Shown here in pieces: positions 50,105-60,300 of a stretch of 64,000 nucleotides of DNA; the first letter of the stretch is position 1, and every line of letters starts with the position of its first letter. Under the pieces are notes generated by a model. The model made no database searches. It was not told where the DNA came from and was given only the letters and a program-made list of their open reading frames with translations. Location: the NCBI RefSeq assembly GCF_013343005.1, contig NZ_CP054491.1, positions 2,710,501 to 2,774,500 of the forward strand, written 5' to 3'. Both the position numbers and the translations under genes were made by a program. The DNA comes from Candidatus Reidiella endopervernicosa (GTDB lineage: Bacteria > Pseudomonadota > Gammaproteobacteria > GCF-013343005).

Positions 50105-51238
50105 TTAGCGTAGCTGCTTCTCGAGCAGTGTCAGAATACGTAGCGCGGTCTTCGAAACCTCTGACTCGCCCTGCTCATTCTCTACTGTCACACGGGTCTC
50201 ATCGCCCTCACCCTTGAGTGAGATCTGATAACGCCCCTCATGCAGCTCATCATCACGCCAGAAGGTGAGTCCAGAGAACCAGCCCTTCTCCTTCTGCTCA
50301 CGCAGTGGATCGTTATAACGTACGAAGTAGATACCATCAGCGCGATTTCGATCCTCGACGGTGAAACCGACACGGTCCAGCGCGACACCGGTGGTGCGCC
50401 ATGCCCGTGAGAACTCATCCTTCAGTCTGAGTACCGCAACACCATTCTGCTCTTCAACCAGCTCTGCGCGAGCTGCGCGATCCGCCGCCGCGCTTCCTAT
50501 CTGCTTACGGGCCTGCTGCTCCTCGACACCGAAGTGAACCATCAGGCGACGTAACATCTCCGCCTCCAGCTCAGGATCGGCCGGACGCGGCTGCCAAACG
50601 AATTGATCACCCTTGGCTGTCTCTTCAACACCACGATGAGTCAAATAGAGCTCGGTGGTGTTAGGACGCATACCACGCTCAAGACGAACGCGGAATTTAT
50701 CACGGGTTGCAGACGAGTATCCGCCATCAAACACCTTACCAATGACCGAACGGATCGGGCCATCGGGGATATCGGCTCGGTTCTCCGCCCAGTCGGTCTC
50801 CATAACGCCGATGGCCGGATCTTCACGTTTTATCAGGAAACCACTCTCCATCCAAAATTCACGGGCCTTCTCCCACACCAGCTCCGCTTCACCGCTAACT
50901 ACCAGCCAACGTTTGTCACCATCACGCTCAATACGCATGTTGCTCTGGTCCGGTAGAACAGCCTGACGCACGGCGGGGCTACCAACAGCACGCTCACCGC
51001 TATAGTCGGAGTAGGTTGCAGTTGGCTCTGGATTGATCTCGGGCACCACCATCATGTCATCGATATTCGACTTGGTCAGATCGGGTGGTACCTCCAGCTC
51101 TGGGATTGAATCGCTCTTTTTATAGTCGGCCGAGCGATCGGGCAGAACCTTGTCAACCGTGCCGCATGCAGGGAGCAGAGCGGCAAGCATCAGGAGAGAA
51201 ATGGTCTTGGTGTCGAAACGATAACGTGCAATATTCAT
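50105..51238 (-). CDS. bamC: Outer-membrane assembly lipoprotein BamC
   Basis: The 377-residue lipoprotein is part of the BAM complex that inserts beta-barrels into the outer membrane. The signal ends in LLPACGTVDK, a lipobox with Cys after PA. The unstructured N-terminal segment after it (SDSIPELEVPPDLTKSNIDD, in parts) is the BamD-binding peptide, and two helix-grip domains follow. It is directly downstream of dapA in transcription order, as in E. coli. Confidence 0.95.
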   Translation of the reverse strand: MNIARYRFDTKTISLLMLAALLPACGTVDKVLPDRSADYKKSDSIPELEVPPDLTKSNIDDMMVVPEINPEPTATYSDYSGERAVGSPAVRQAVLPDQSNMRIERDGDKRWLVVSGEAELVWEKAREFWMESGFLIKREDPAIGVMETDWAENRADIPDGPIRSVIGKVFDGGYSSATRDKFRVRLERGMRPNTTELYLTHRGVEETAKGDQFVWQPRPADPELEAEMLRRLMVHFGVEEQQARKQIGSAAADRAARAELVEEQNGVAVLRLKDEFSRAWRTTGVALDRVGFTVEDRNRADGIYFVRYNDPLREQKEKGWFSGLTFWRDDELHEGRYQISLKGEGDETRVTVENEQGESEVSKTALRILTLLEKQLR

Positions 51239-51265
51239 TAATGGTTCTACTTGTTGTATTTCTAA

Positions 51266-52141
51266 CTAGTTAACTTCGGCCTGTGCCATCGCTGCACGTA
51301 GCTCTTCGTGGTACTGCGCATCAAACGGGGTCAGCGGCAGTCGGATTCCATCCGGTATCAAACCCATCTGGCTCACCGCCCACTTAACCGGGATCGGATT
51401 TGCCTCAAGGAAGAGCTTGTTATGCAGGCCGTCCAGTTTGTTATTGACCTCGGCGGCGGCCTCTTTGTTCCCTGCCAGGGCCGCAACGCACATCTCGTGC
51501 ATCAGCTTAGGCGCAACATTGTTGGTCACTGAGATCACACCCTTACCACCCCGCAACATGAATTCCATGCCGGTGGGATCATCACCGCTGTAGAAATCGA
51601 GCCGATCGCCACACCGCTCTAACAGTTCAGCCAGGCGATCCAGATCACCGGTCGCCTCTTTCATGCCGACGATGTTGGGGATGTGAGAGAGGCGTTCGAC
51701 CGTCTCAGGCAGCATGTCACAGGCAGTTCGGCCCGGCACGTTATAGAGAATCTGTGGAACAGGTACCGCCTCAGCAACCGCCTTGTGGTGGAGGTAGAGC
51801 CCCTCCTGGGTCGGTTTATTGTAGTAGGGGGTCACCAACAGACAGGCGTCGGCTCCGGCCTGCATCGCACAGCGGGTCAGCTCGATCGCCTCACGGGTCG
51901 AGTTGGCACCGGTACCGGCGATCACCGGAATACGCCCCTTAACCCGCTCAACCACGTGACGAATGACTTCACAGTGCTCACGCTCATCCAGCGTGGCCGA
52001 CTCACCGGTCGTGCCCACCGTTACGATGGCATCTGTGCCCTGCTCAATATGGAATTCAATCAGCCGATCAAGTGCCTCGTAATCGAGACTGCCGTCGTGC
52101 TGCATCGGGGTCACCAGCGCGACCATACTGCCGTGGAACAT
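51266..52141 (-). CDS. dapA: 4-hydroxy-tetrahydrodipicolinate synthase
   Basis: The enzyme condenses pyruvate with aspartate semialdehyde in lysine/diaminopimelate synthesis. I choose the ATG at 52,141 (MFHGSMVALVTPM, 291 residues), supported by GGAG; the longer frame adds an unrelated tail. The Schiff-base lysine is in VGMKEATGDL, the proton-relay tyrosine in VTPYYNKPTQEG, and GTTGESATL is the substrate loop. bamC follows on the same strand at 27 nt. Confidence 0.96.
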   Translation of the reverse strand: MFHGSMVALVTPMQHDGSLDYEALDRLIEFHIEQGTDAIVTVGTTGESATLDEREHCEVIRHVVERVKGRIPVIAGTGANSTREAIELTRCAMQAGADACLLVTPYYNKPTQEGLYLHHKAVAEAVPVPQILYNVPGRTACDMLPETVERLSHIPNIVGMKEATGDLDRLAELLERCGDRLDFYSGDDPTGMEFMLRGGKGVISVTNNVAPKLMHEMCVAALAGNKEAAAEVNNKLDGLHNKLFLEANPIPVKWAVSQMGLIPDGIRLPLTPFDAQYHEELRAAMAQAEVN

Positions 52142-52302
52142 GGAGGCTCTCCACACAAAACAATCCCGCATGGTACTTGTGGACGGTGCCGATGACAAGC
52201 TGCCAGAGGCGTCGTTAACGGGAGTAAAAAGGGCTCTGTGCAGCTCTCTTTGATCGCGGTACACTGCCGAACAACTTGACCAATCGGAGCCCTACCAAGC
52301 CT

Positions 52303-52830
52303 ATGGACCATCTGGTTATCTCAGCACTGGGCGCAGACCGCCCAGGCATCGTCGACAGACTCTCTCAAGCCGTACTGGAAAATGGATGCAACGTCGCTGA
52401 CAGCCGTATGACGGTACTTGGCGGTGAATTTGCCATCATCTTACTCATCAGCGGCAACTGGAACACTATCTCCAAGGTCGAGCAGCAGCTACCCAAACTA
52501 GGGCAAGAGCTGGAACTGACCATCACCCAGAAACGGACCGACCATCAGGGCAATAGCTCACCTTCACTCTCCTATATGGTCGAGGTTATCTCCATCGATC
52601 AACCCGGTATCGTCCACCATCTGGCCAATTTCTTCTCTGCCCGCAGCATCAACATCCAGGAACTCAACACCTCCAGCTACGCAGCAGCGCACACCGGCAC
52701 TCCGATGTTCTCACTACATATGACCGTCAACGTACCGGTGGAGACGCACATCGCCACCCTGCGCGATCAATTCCTGGAGTTCTGCGAAGGGCAGAATCTG
52801 GACGCGGTCATCGAACCGCTGAAGATATAA
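52303..52830 (+). CDS. GcvR-like ACT-domain regulator
   Basis: A protein of 175 residues built of two ACT domains: LVISALGADRPGIVDRLSQAV and VEVISIDQPGIVHHLANFFS. This matches the glycine cleavage system repressor GcvR, which binds GcvA. The start is the Met at 52,303; an earlier TTG adds 9 residues. It is divergent from dapA and followed by bcp on the same strand, a frequent gammaproteobacterial order. The actual target is unproven. Confidence 0.88.
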   Translation: MDHLVISALGADRPGIVDRLSQAVLENGCNVADSRMTVLGGEFAIILLISGNWNTISKVEQQLPKLGQELELTITQKRTDHQGNSSPSLSYMVEVISIDQPGIVHHLANFFSARSINIQELNTSSYAAAHTGTPMFSLHMTVNVPVETHIATLRDQFLEFCEGQNLDAVIEPLKI

Positions 52831-52868
52831 GTCTATAACTACAGATAACAATCGATACTGGAGTCTGC

Positions 52869-53336
52869 ATGAGCAGTGCAACTATTGGAAAAAAGGTACC
52901 CGCATTTAAACTCCCTGCGACCGGTGATCAGGAGATCTCACTCTCCGGACTCAAGGGTAAGGTTGTCGTACTCTACTTCTATCCCAAAGACAGTACCCCC
53001 GGCTGTACCAAGGAGGGTCAGGCATTTCGTGATCTGCACGATCAGTTCACTGCGCTGAACACAGTAATCCTCGGCGTCTCACGTGATGGAGTGAAGGCGC
53101 ACGAGAACTTTAAGGCAAAGCAGTCGTTCCCCTTCGAGCTGCTCTCAGACAAAGAAGAGACGCTATGTAACCTCTTTGACGTGATCAAGGAGAAAAATAT
53201 GTATGGCAAAAAGGTGATGGGTATTGAGCGCAGCACTTTTTTGATCAACGACAAGGGTGTACTCAAGCAGGAGTGGCGCAAGGTGAAGGTAGCTGGCCAC
53301 GTCGAAGAGGTGCTGGAGGCAGTAAAAGCGCTTTAA
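52869..53336 (+). CDS. bcp: Bacterioferritin comigratory protein, thioredoxin-dependent peroxiredoxin
   Basis: A 155-residue peroxiredoxin with the active-site segment YPKDSTPGCTKEGQAFRDL; the peroxidatic Cys is residue 46. The second Cys often found five residues later is absent (Gly-Gln here), so it is likely the 1-Cys-like Bcp or uses the other Cys at the ETLCNLF segment as a resolving residue. It reduces hydrogen and lipid peroxides with thioredoxin. It follows the GcvR-like gene by 38 nt. Confidence 0.93.
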   Translation: MSSATIGKKVPAFKLPATGDQEISLSGLKGKVVVLYFYPKDSTPGCTKEGQAFRDLHDQFTALNTVILGVSRDGVKAHENFKAKQSFPFELLSDKEETLCNLFDVIKEKNMYGKKVMGIERSTFLINDKGVLKQEWRKVKVAGHVEEVLEAVKAL

Positions 53337-53363
53337 CAAAACTCACAACAGGGTGGAACTGGT

Positions 53364-54770
53364 TTGAATAACGATACGGTAGTTGATGGAAAGCAGCTCT
53401 ATATTCTCGACACCAATGTTCTGATGCACGACCCCGCCGCGCTGTTCCGTTTCCAGGAACACGATATCTACCTGCCGATGCTTGTTCTTGAGGAGCTCGA
53501 CAACAATAAAAAGGGCCACTCGGAGGTAGCACGCAACGCCCGCCAGACGAGTCGTTTTATGGATGAGTTGATGAGCTGTAGTGGCGACTGCGACATCAAT
53601 GAGGGGTTATCACTCAGTGCCAGCAATTTCGCCAGCGGAAAGACCGCCCCCACTGGTCGCCTCTTCTTTCAGACCAAAACACTGGAGGCCGATCTACCCG
53701 AATCACTTCCCGGCAACAAACCCGATAACGGCATTCTGCATACCGCCCTGGCGATGGGACAGCACCACAAGGTAACGCTGGTATCGAAAGATACCAATAT
53801 GCGCATCAAGGCGGCAGTGCTTGGTATTCACGCCGAGGACTACCGTAACGACCAGGTACTCGACGACGTCAATCTGCTCTACAGCGGTTTCGAAGAACTG
53901 GCCGAAGACTTCTGGGAGACCCACAGCAAGGATATGGAGTCGTGGCAGGAAGAGGGGCGCACCTTCTACCGCATTAGCGGCCCAGCTACCGCAGACTGGT
54001 ACGCCAATCAGTTCCTCTATTCCAGCAGCGAAGACCATTTCGAGGCGATAGTAAGTCGTGTTGAGGATGATCATGCCATCATCGAAACAGTGCACGACTT
54101 TCGCAGTGAGAAGAAGAGTGTCTGGAGCATCAGTGCACGCAACCGTGAGCAGAACTATGCCCTTAACCTTCTAATGGACCCCGAGATCGACTTCGTCACC
54201 CTACTCGGTCAGGCGGGTACCGGTAAGACTCTTCTGACTCTGGCGGCCGGACTGGCTCAGGTACTCGACGATAATCGCTACGCCGAGATCATCATGACCC
54301 GTGTCACTGTACCGGTCGGTGAGGATATCGGTTTTCTGCCCGGCACCGAGGAGGAGAAGATGACCCCGTGGATGGGTGCGCTGATGGATAACCTAGAGGT
54401 ACTGACCCAGTCGGAACACAACACTGAATGGGAGCGAGCGGCGACTCAGGAGCTGCTCAACAAGCGCATCAAGATTCGCTCCCTCAACTTTATGCGTGGT
54501 CGTACTTTCCTCAACAAATACATCATTCTTGATGAGGCACAAAACCTCACCTCAAAACAGATGAAGACCTTGATCACCCGTGCCGGTCCCGGTACCAAGG
54601 TGGTCTGTTTGGGTAACATTGCTCAGATCGATACCCCCTACCTGACCGAGACCAGTTCAGGCCTGACCTACGTGGTCGATCACTTCAGGGAGTGGGAGCA
54701 TAGCGGCCATATCATTCTGCAGCGCGGCGAGCGCTCGCGGCTGGCCGATTTCGCTTCAGAGGTGCTGTAA
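53364..54770 (+). CDS. PIN-PhoH family ATPase (PhoH2 type)
   Basis: The 468-residue protein begins with a PIN nuclease domain (YILDTNVLMHDP, later PMLVLEELD and the acidic DTNMRIKA) followed by a PhoH ATPase with P-loop GQAGTGKT (282-289) and ILDEAQNLTSKQ. Known PhoH2 proteins unwind and cut RNA. A TTG start is used here, preceded by AGGGTGGA; no ATG lies upstream of the PIN motif. It may be cotranscribed with bcp (27 nt upstream). Confidence 0.93.
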   Translation: MNNDTVVDGKQLYILDTNVLMHDPAALFRFQEHDIYLPMLVLEELDNNKKGHSEVARNARQTSRFMDELMSCSGDCDINEGLSLSASNFASGKTAPTGRLFFQTKTLEADLPESLPGNKPDNGILHTALAMGQHHKVTLVSKDTNMRIKAAVLGIHAEDYRNDQVLDDVNLLYSGFEELAEDFWETHSKDMESWQEEGRTFYRISGPATADWYANQFLYSSSEDHFEAIVSRVEDDHAIIETVHDFRSEKKSVWSISARNREQNYALNLLMDPEIDFVTLLGQAGTGKTLLTLAAGLAQVLDDNRYAEIIMTRVTVPVGEDIGFLPGTEEEKMTPWMGALMDNLEVLTQSEHNTEWERAATQELLNKRIKIRSLNFMRGRTFLNKYIILDEAQNLTSKQMKTLITRAGPGTKVVCLGNIAQIDTPYLTETSSGLTYVVDHFREWEHSGHIILQRGERSRLADFASEVL

Positions 54771-54775
54771 CAAGA

Positions 54776-55858
54776 TTATTCGGGTATCGCAGCAGCCGGT
54801 TCCGGCTGCTTGTGCTCATCTCTGGGCCAGGCACTCAGCACCGCCTGCACCAGGGTTGCCAGCGGGATCGCAAAGAAGACACCCCAGAAACCCCACAACC
54901 CACCAAAGATCAGCACCGCAACGATAATCGCCACTGGGTGAAGATTGACCACCTCGGAGAAGAGCAGCGGCACCAGCACGTTACCATCAAGCGCCTGGAT
55001 CACAGCGTAGGCGAGTAGCAGATAACCGAAGTCAGCCCCGTAACCCCATTGGAAGTAGGCAATGACTGCGACAGGTAGCGTCACCACCGTTGCACCGATG
55101 TAGGGAATAATCACCGATAGGCCGACGACCATTCCGAGCAGAATCGCGAACTGCAGCCCCATAAAGGTAAAGGTCACATAGCTAACAACCCAGACGATCA
55201 TGATCTCGAAGAACTTGCCTCGTACATAGTTACCGATCTGGATATCGACATCGCTCCAGACACGTGCAGCAAGATCGAGGTCATCGGGCATATAGCTACG
55301 GAACCAGCTGCAGAGGCGCACCTTGTCTTTGAGGAAGAAGAAGACCAGTAGCGGCATCAGGACAAGATAGACCAGCAGCGTTATCACACCGACCACCGAG
55401 GCGATCGAATAAGAGAGTATCCCCTGCCCCCAGCTTGCCAACTCAGACCGCAGTGCATCGACCACTTCTACCGCCTGTTGCTCACTGACGATGTTGGGAT
55501 ATCGTTGCGGCAGCTGCATTAGCAGCTCCTGTCCCTGTGCAATCATGTTTGGTAGCTGCTGAATCAACTGCGTTACCTGCCTGGAGAGCAGTGGCAGCAG
55601 ACCAAACAGTACAAATAGCAGGAAGGCCAGAAAGGCGACAAAGACAACTAGTACTGCGGCAAAGCGCGGCACACCGACACGCTGCAGCTGGCGCACTACC
55701 CCCTCAAGCAGATAGGCGATTACAAGACTGGCAATCACCGGTGCCAGCATATTGCCAAAAAAGAGGATGACAGTGAAACCGCCAATCAGCAGGATCGCCA
55801 AAATAACGACCTGCGGATCGGAGAGGTAGCGTTTAAACCAGTCGCTAACGATCTGCAT
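54776..55858 (-). CDS. AI-2E family transporter (PerM-like)
   Basis: A 360-residue protein with about eight membrane helices and the typical PerM layout: a hydrophobic hairpin at the N-terminus, the long polar region about residues 90-150 and a conserved region YIGATVVTLPVAVIAYFQWG with DGNVLVPLLFSEVVNLHPVAI. Members export AI-2 or act as antiporters; the substrate is unknown. It overlaps the stop of its upstream neighbour by 1 nt (TGATG), so the two are translationally coupled. Confidence 0.93.
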   Translation of the reverse strand: MQIVSDWFKRYLSDPQVVILAILLIGGFTVILFFGNMLAPVIASLVIAYLLEGVVRQLQRVGVPRFAAVLVVFVAFLAFLLFVLFGLLPLLSRQVTQLIQQLPNMIAQGQELLMQLPQRYPNIVSEQQAVEVVDALRSELASWGQGILSYSIASVVGVITLLVYLVLMPLLVFFFLKDKVRLCSWFRSYMPDDLDLAARVWSDVDIQIGNYVRGKFFEIMIVWVVSYVTFTFMGLQFAILLGMVVGLSVIIPYIGATVVTLPVAVIAYFQWGYGADFGYLLLAYAVIQALDGNVLVPLLFSEVVNLHPVAIIVAVLIFGGLWGFWGVFFAIPLATLVQAVLSAWPRDEHKQPEPAAAIPE

Positions 55859-56226
55859 CAGTCGTCATCTTCTGTTGCATTGAGAAGTAGCTGGTAGTGC
55901 TCTTCAAAAACCTGTTCGATCTCATCGATCACCTCAACGGCATCTCGGCCCTGCAACATATGCTGCATCACTAGTGATGAGGTTTTATTGAGCATCTCTG
56001 CCTTATCGACCATTGGGTAGGTTGCCGAGAGGCGCTTGATCGCTGCGATCACGCTCTCCTCCTCTGGACGTGGAATCGAGACCGGCTCCATCACCACCTC
56101 AGGTTTAACTTCAACTCCGTGGCGTTGAAACATGTACTCAGCAAATTCAAGCAGTGTGGCAAGATGGTTTTCAGGCAGTGCTTTAACGATCTCGCTCAGG
56201 CGTTTCTCTGCTTTTTTCTTACCCAT
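55858..56226 (-). CDS. Conserved hypothetical protein, 122 residues
   Basis: A soluble, mostly helical, acidic protein starting MGKKKAEKRLSEIVKALPENH and with a long helix LEFAEYMFQRHGVEV. It has no recognised domain. The Met used is at 56,226; an earlier TTG would add 7 residues and overlap the LysR gene. It lies between the LysR regulator and the AI-2E permease in one run, so it may act with the permease, but that is inference. Confidence 0.72.
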   Translation of the reverse strand: MGKKKAEKRLSEIVKALPENHLATLLEFAEYMFQRHGVEVKPEVVMEPVSIPRPEEESVIAAIKRLSATYPMVDKAEMLNKTSSLVMQHMLQGRDAVEVIDEIEQVFEEHYQLLLNATEDDD

Positions 56227-56243
56227 TCCATCTATGCCCGCGT

Positions 56244-57155
56244 TCAAACAGGATCGCTGCGATGCTCTTCGCAGTATTCACGAGCAAACTCCAGCAGCTC
56301 CTCCATCGCACGATGGCGGAACTTCTGTTTCTGACGCACAAATGAGAAGGGGCGCTCTAGTGCCGGCTCAAGTCGAACCGCAACCAGCGTACCCAGCTCA
56401 AGCTCCTTGAGCATGGTAGAGAGTGAGATAATCGAGATACCCATACCCGCTTCAATAGCCCCTTTAACCGCCTCTGGACTACCAAGCTCCATCGAGATAT
56501 TGAGGCAGTTTGAAGGGCGACCCGATGAGCTGATGAAATCAGCGATAACTTCACGGGTGCCTGAACCCTCTTCACGACAGATGTAGGGGTACTCCATCAC
56601 TTGATCGATGGTAACGCTCTCCTCCTCCGCCAGCGGATGTTTGGGGGAGACTGCCAATACCAGCTGATCGTTTCGGCACACCTCGACCACCAGGTTTTTA
56701 TTCGAGACCGGCGCCTCAACCACACCCAGGTCGATAACATTGTTCTCGACCATCGAGACGATGCCTTCACTATTGGCCACCTTGAGATGGATATTGACGT
56801 CGTTGTACTTCTCTTTGAACTTGCCGAGCAGCGCTGGAAGCATATATTCAGCAATGGTGGTACTGGCACCAAGCGTTAACGCGCCGCTGACCTCACCGGT
56901 CACCTCACGGACGGCATTCTCCATCTCGTTGTAGTGCTCGAAGATCTTATCGGCAAACTTAAAGACCCGCTTACCCGCCTCGGTAAGACTGATACGGTTG
57001 TGGGTACGATCAAAAAGACGGGTATTGAAGTGCTCTTCGAGCTGGCGAACCTGGAAGGTAACCGCAGGCTGCGTCATATGCAGCGTTTCGGCCGCCTTAG
57101 TAAAACTGAGCAGCCGCGCCACTGTGTGAAAGACCTGTAATCTACGATCAGCCAT
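56244..57155 (-). CDS. LysR-family transcriptional regulator
   Basis: The 303-residue protein has the LysR HTH in residues 5-65 (VARLLSFTKAAETLHMTQPAVTFQVRQLE, in parts) and a periplasmic-binding-protein-type effector domain. CysB/CbbR-like members share this layout. The effector is unknown. It is the first gene of a run with the 122-residue unknown and the AI-2E permease. A large palindrome lies about 40 nt upstream and might be an operator. Confidence 0.92.
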   Translation of the reverse strand: MADRRLQVFHTVARLLSFTKAAETLHMTQPAVTFQVRQLEEHFNTRLFDRTHNRISLTEAGKRVFKFADKIFEHYNEMENAVREVTGEVSGALTLGASTTIAEYMLPALLGKFKEKYNDVNIHLKVANSEGIVSMVENNVIDLGVVEAPVSNKNLVVEVCRNDQLVLAVSPKHPLAEEESVTIDQVMEYPYICREEGSGTREVIADFISSSGRPSNCLNISMELGSPEAVKGAIEAGMGISIISLSTMLKELELGTLVAVRLEPALERPFSFVRQKQKFRHRAMEELLEFAREYCEEHRSDPV

Positions 57156-57196
57156 AAACCCGCATTACCACCAAGTATTTGTTTCCATTCAGAACC

Positions 57197-57224
57197 CTCC
57201 GGATAGAGGGACTATCTTCCGGAG
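57197..57224. promoter_or_regulatory. Imperfect palindrome upstream of the LysR gene
   Basis: CTCCGGATA and TATCTTCCGGAG form an interrupted palindrome 40 nt before the LysR start. Autoregulation by LysR proteins at such sites is common, but a structured RNA or the end of the RND transcript is also possible. Confidence 0.4.
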
Positions 57225-57302
57225 CACCTCTCCGAACAGGGCGCCAATTTTAATCAATTACTGATAGGAACACAAAAAATATTAATACCCCATCACAGAA
57301 AT

Positions 57303-60300
57303 TTATTGCTGATCCAGACGCTTATACATCAACGCGTAGTACATCACAGGAATAACCAACAACGTCAACAAGGTAGATACAAAGATACCGAAGATCAGAG
57401 AGATCGCCAGACCACTGAAAATGGGATCGTCGAGGATAAAAAACGCCCCCAGCATTGCAGCCAACCCGGTCAGAATGATCGGTTTGGCACGCACACTGGC
57501 AGCAAGGATCACCGCCTGCTGCAGTGAGCTACCACCAGCCACCTGATCATTAACAAAATCCACCAGCAGGATCGAATTGCGAACAATGATACCCGCCAGT
57601 GCAATCATGCCGATCATCGAGGTGGCGGTGAATTGAGCACCTAACAACGCATGCCCTGGCATCACACCAATGATCGTCAGTGGAATTGGCGCCATGATGA
57701 TCAGCGGCACTAGATAGGAGCGGAACTGGGCCACCACCAGAAGGTAGATCAGGATCAACCCAATTGAGTAGGCGATACCCATATCGCGGAAGGTCTCGTA
57801 GGTCACCTGCCACTCGCCATCCCACTTGATACTGTAAGCGTAGGGGTTGGCCGGCTGGTTGATCAGAAACTGTTCAAGGCCTCCCTGGTCAAGCTCAGCT
57901 TTAGCCAGTGAACCCATTGCATCGAACATACCGTAGAGCGGGCTATCGAGATCACCCGCCATATCGGCCGTTACCATCACAACCGGCAACAGATCCTTAT
58001 GGTAGATCGCATTTTCACGCGAAGTACGCTGCACCGAGACGATTTCAGAGAGCGGTAGCATCTCACCATTTTGACGCCTGACCTTTAGACCGAGCAGCGT
58101 TTCAATATCTGCCTTATCGGCCACAGTTGCCTCGACGCGGATCGGTATCGCGTATTTTACGTGAGGGCCATGTAGGTAACCTACATCACTGCCACTGAGC
58201 GCTGTGGTAAGCAGATCAGAAACCGCCTGTTGTGACACACCCAAATGGGCGGCCTTTTGACGATCGACACTAACTACCAACCGCGGCGCCTCTGTCTCAA
58301 CACTATCATCCACATCGACAATATCTGCCGTCGACTCGATCACGCCGCGCACCTGCTTTGCCACCGCAATCTGTCCCTGGTAATCGAGACCGTAGACTTC
58401 TGCTACCAGTGGCGATTGTACTGGTGGTCCTGGTGGAACCTCGACCACCTTCACATTGGCACTATAACGTTGGCCGATTGTTTGTAGCGCTTCACGCACA
58501 CCACGTGCAATTGCATGACTCTTTCGATCACGCTTCGACTTATCGACCAGATTGACCTGGATGTCACCAACGTTAGCGCCACTGCGAAGATAGTACTGCC
58601 TGATCAAACCATTGAAATCGATTGGTGAGGCCGTACCGACGTATACCTGATAGTCACTGACTTCAGGGACCGTGGCGATTTGACGCCCAAGCTCGCCGAG
58701 TACCGCCGCCGTCTCCTCCACTGTCGTACCCTCCGGCATATCGACCACAACCTGGAACTCAGATTTGTTATCAAAAGGCAGCATCTTCAACACCACAAGC
58801 TTCACACCCGCCAGCCCCACCGACCCGGCAATGGCCACCACAATAAGCAACGTCAGTAAGCGCCGTTTACTACGCCCTTGCTCCGCATTAAGAAAAGGCC
58901 CCATTACTCTCTGGAAGAACCGCTGCAGAGCTGCATCACTCTCATCGCCGGAATTACCCACATGGTGATTAGCCAACACCTTATTTGAGAGCCAGGGGGT
59001 GACAACGAAAGCGACGGCAAGTGAGATCACCATGCCGATACTGGCATTGATCGGAATCGGACTCATATAGGGACCCATCAATCCCGAGACGAACGCCATC
59101 GGTAATAACGCCGCGATGACGGTAAAGGTCGCCAAAATAGTTGGACCACCCACCTCATCAACCGCCAGAGGAATCGACTCAAGCAGATTGCGTTTCCCTA
59201 ACTGCATGTGACGATGAATATTCTCTACCACGACGATGGCATCATCGACCAGGATGCCGATGGAGAAGATCAGTGCAAACAGTGAAACTCTATTGAGGGT
59301 AAAGCCCCACGCCCAGGAGGCGAAGAGCGTGATCGCGAGAGTAATAACTACCGCGGTTCCAACAATAAATGCTTCTCTGCGTCCGAGCGCTACCAACACC
59401 AGCAACACAACAAAACCGGTTGCAAAGATCAGTTTTCCGATCAACGTCTGCGCCTTATCATCGGCAGTGGCACCATAGTTTCGGGTGACTGTTGCATTAA
59501 CACCTTCAGGGACAAAAACCCCCTTCAACTGCTCAAAGCGTTCGATGACCTGATCTGCAATATCGACCGCATTGCTACCGGGTTGTTTGGCAATCGCAAC
59601 AGTTACAGCGGGGAACTCACCACGCGCCTCAATCCCCTTTTCATCGGCTGCGGGTCCAGTACCAAACCAGACATAACGTTCAGGTTGATCCGATCCAAAG
59701 CTGATCTCAGCAACATCATTCAGGTAGATCGGCGCACCATCATGCATGGCAACCACCAACGCACCAATCTCTTCTGCACTACTGAGAAAGGTTCCCGCCT
59801 GAACAACAATCTCTTCATTACTGGAAACCATCACACCAGCTGCCTGGGAGCGGTTGCCACTCACCAGTGCCTGCTGTAGATCTTCAACAACCACACCGTA
59901 GCCTGCCAGCTTCTGAACATCGAGCTGTAGATGGACAACTCGGTCGGGGCCACCAACGGTGTAGATATCACGCGTCCCTGGAACGCGTTTCAACTCAGCC
60001 TCAATGGCGTGCGCCACCTGCTGAAGCTCTGCTCCACCTGTCTGTTCACTCTCAGACCAGAGGGTTAGCGAAACGATGGGGACATCATCAATACCCTTGG
60101 GTTTAATGATCGGTTGCCCAACCCCAAGATTGGAGGGTAACCAGTCACTGTTGGAGTAGATCTTGTTATAGAGCCTTACAATCGCCTGGGTACGATCCTC
60201 GCCCACCTTGAACTGGATGGTAAGCACCGCCATGCCCGGACGTGAGACCGAGTAGACATGTTTGATACCTTTAATTTCTGAAAGCACCTGCTCGGCAGGG

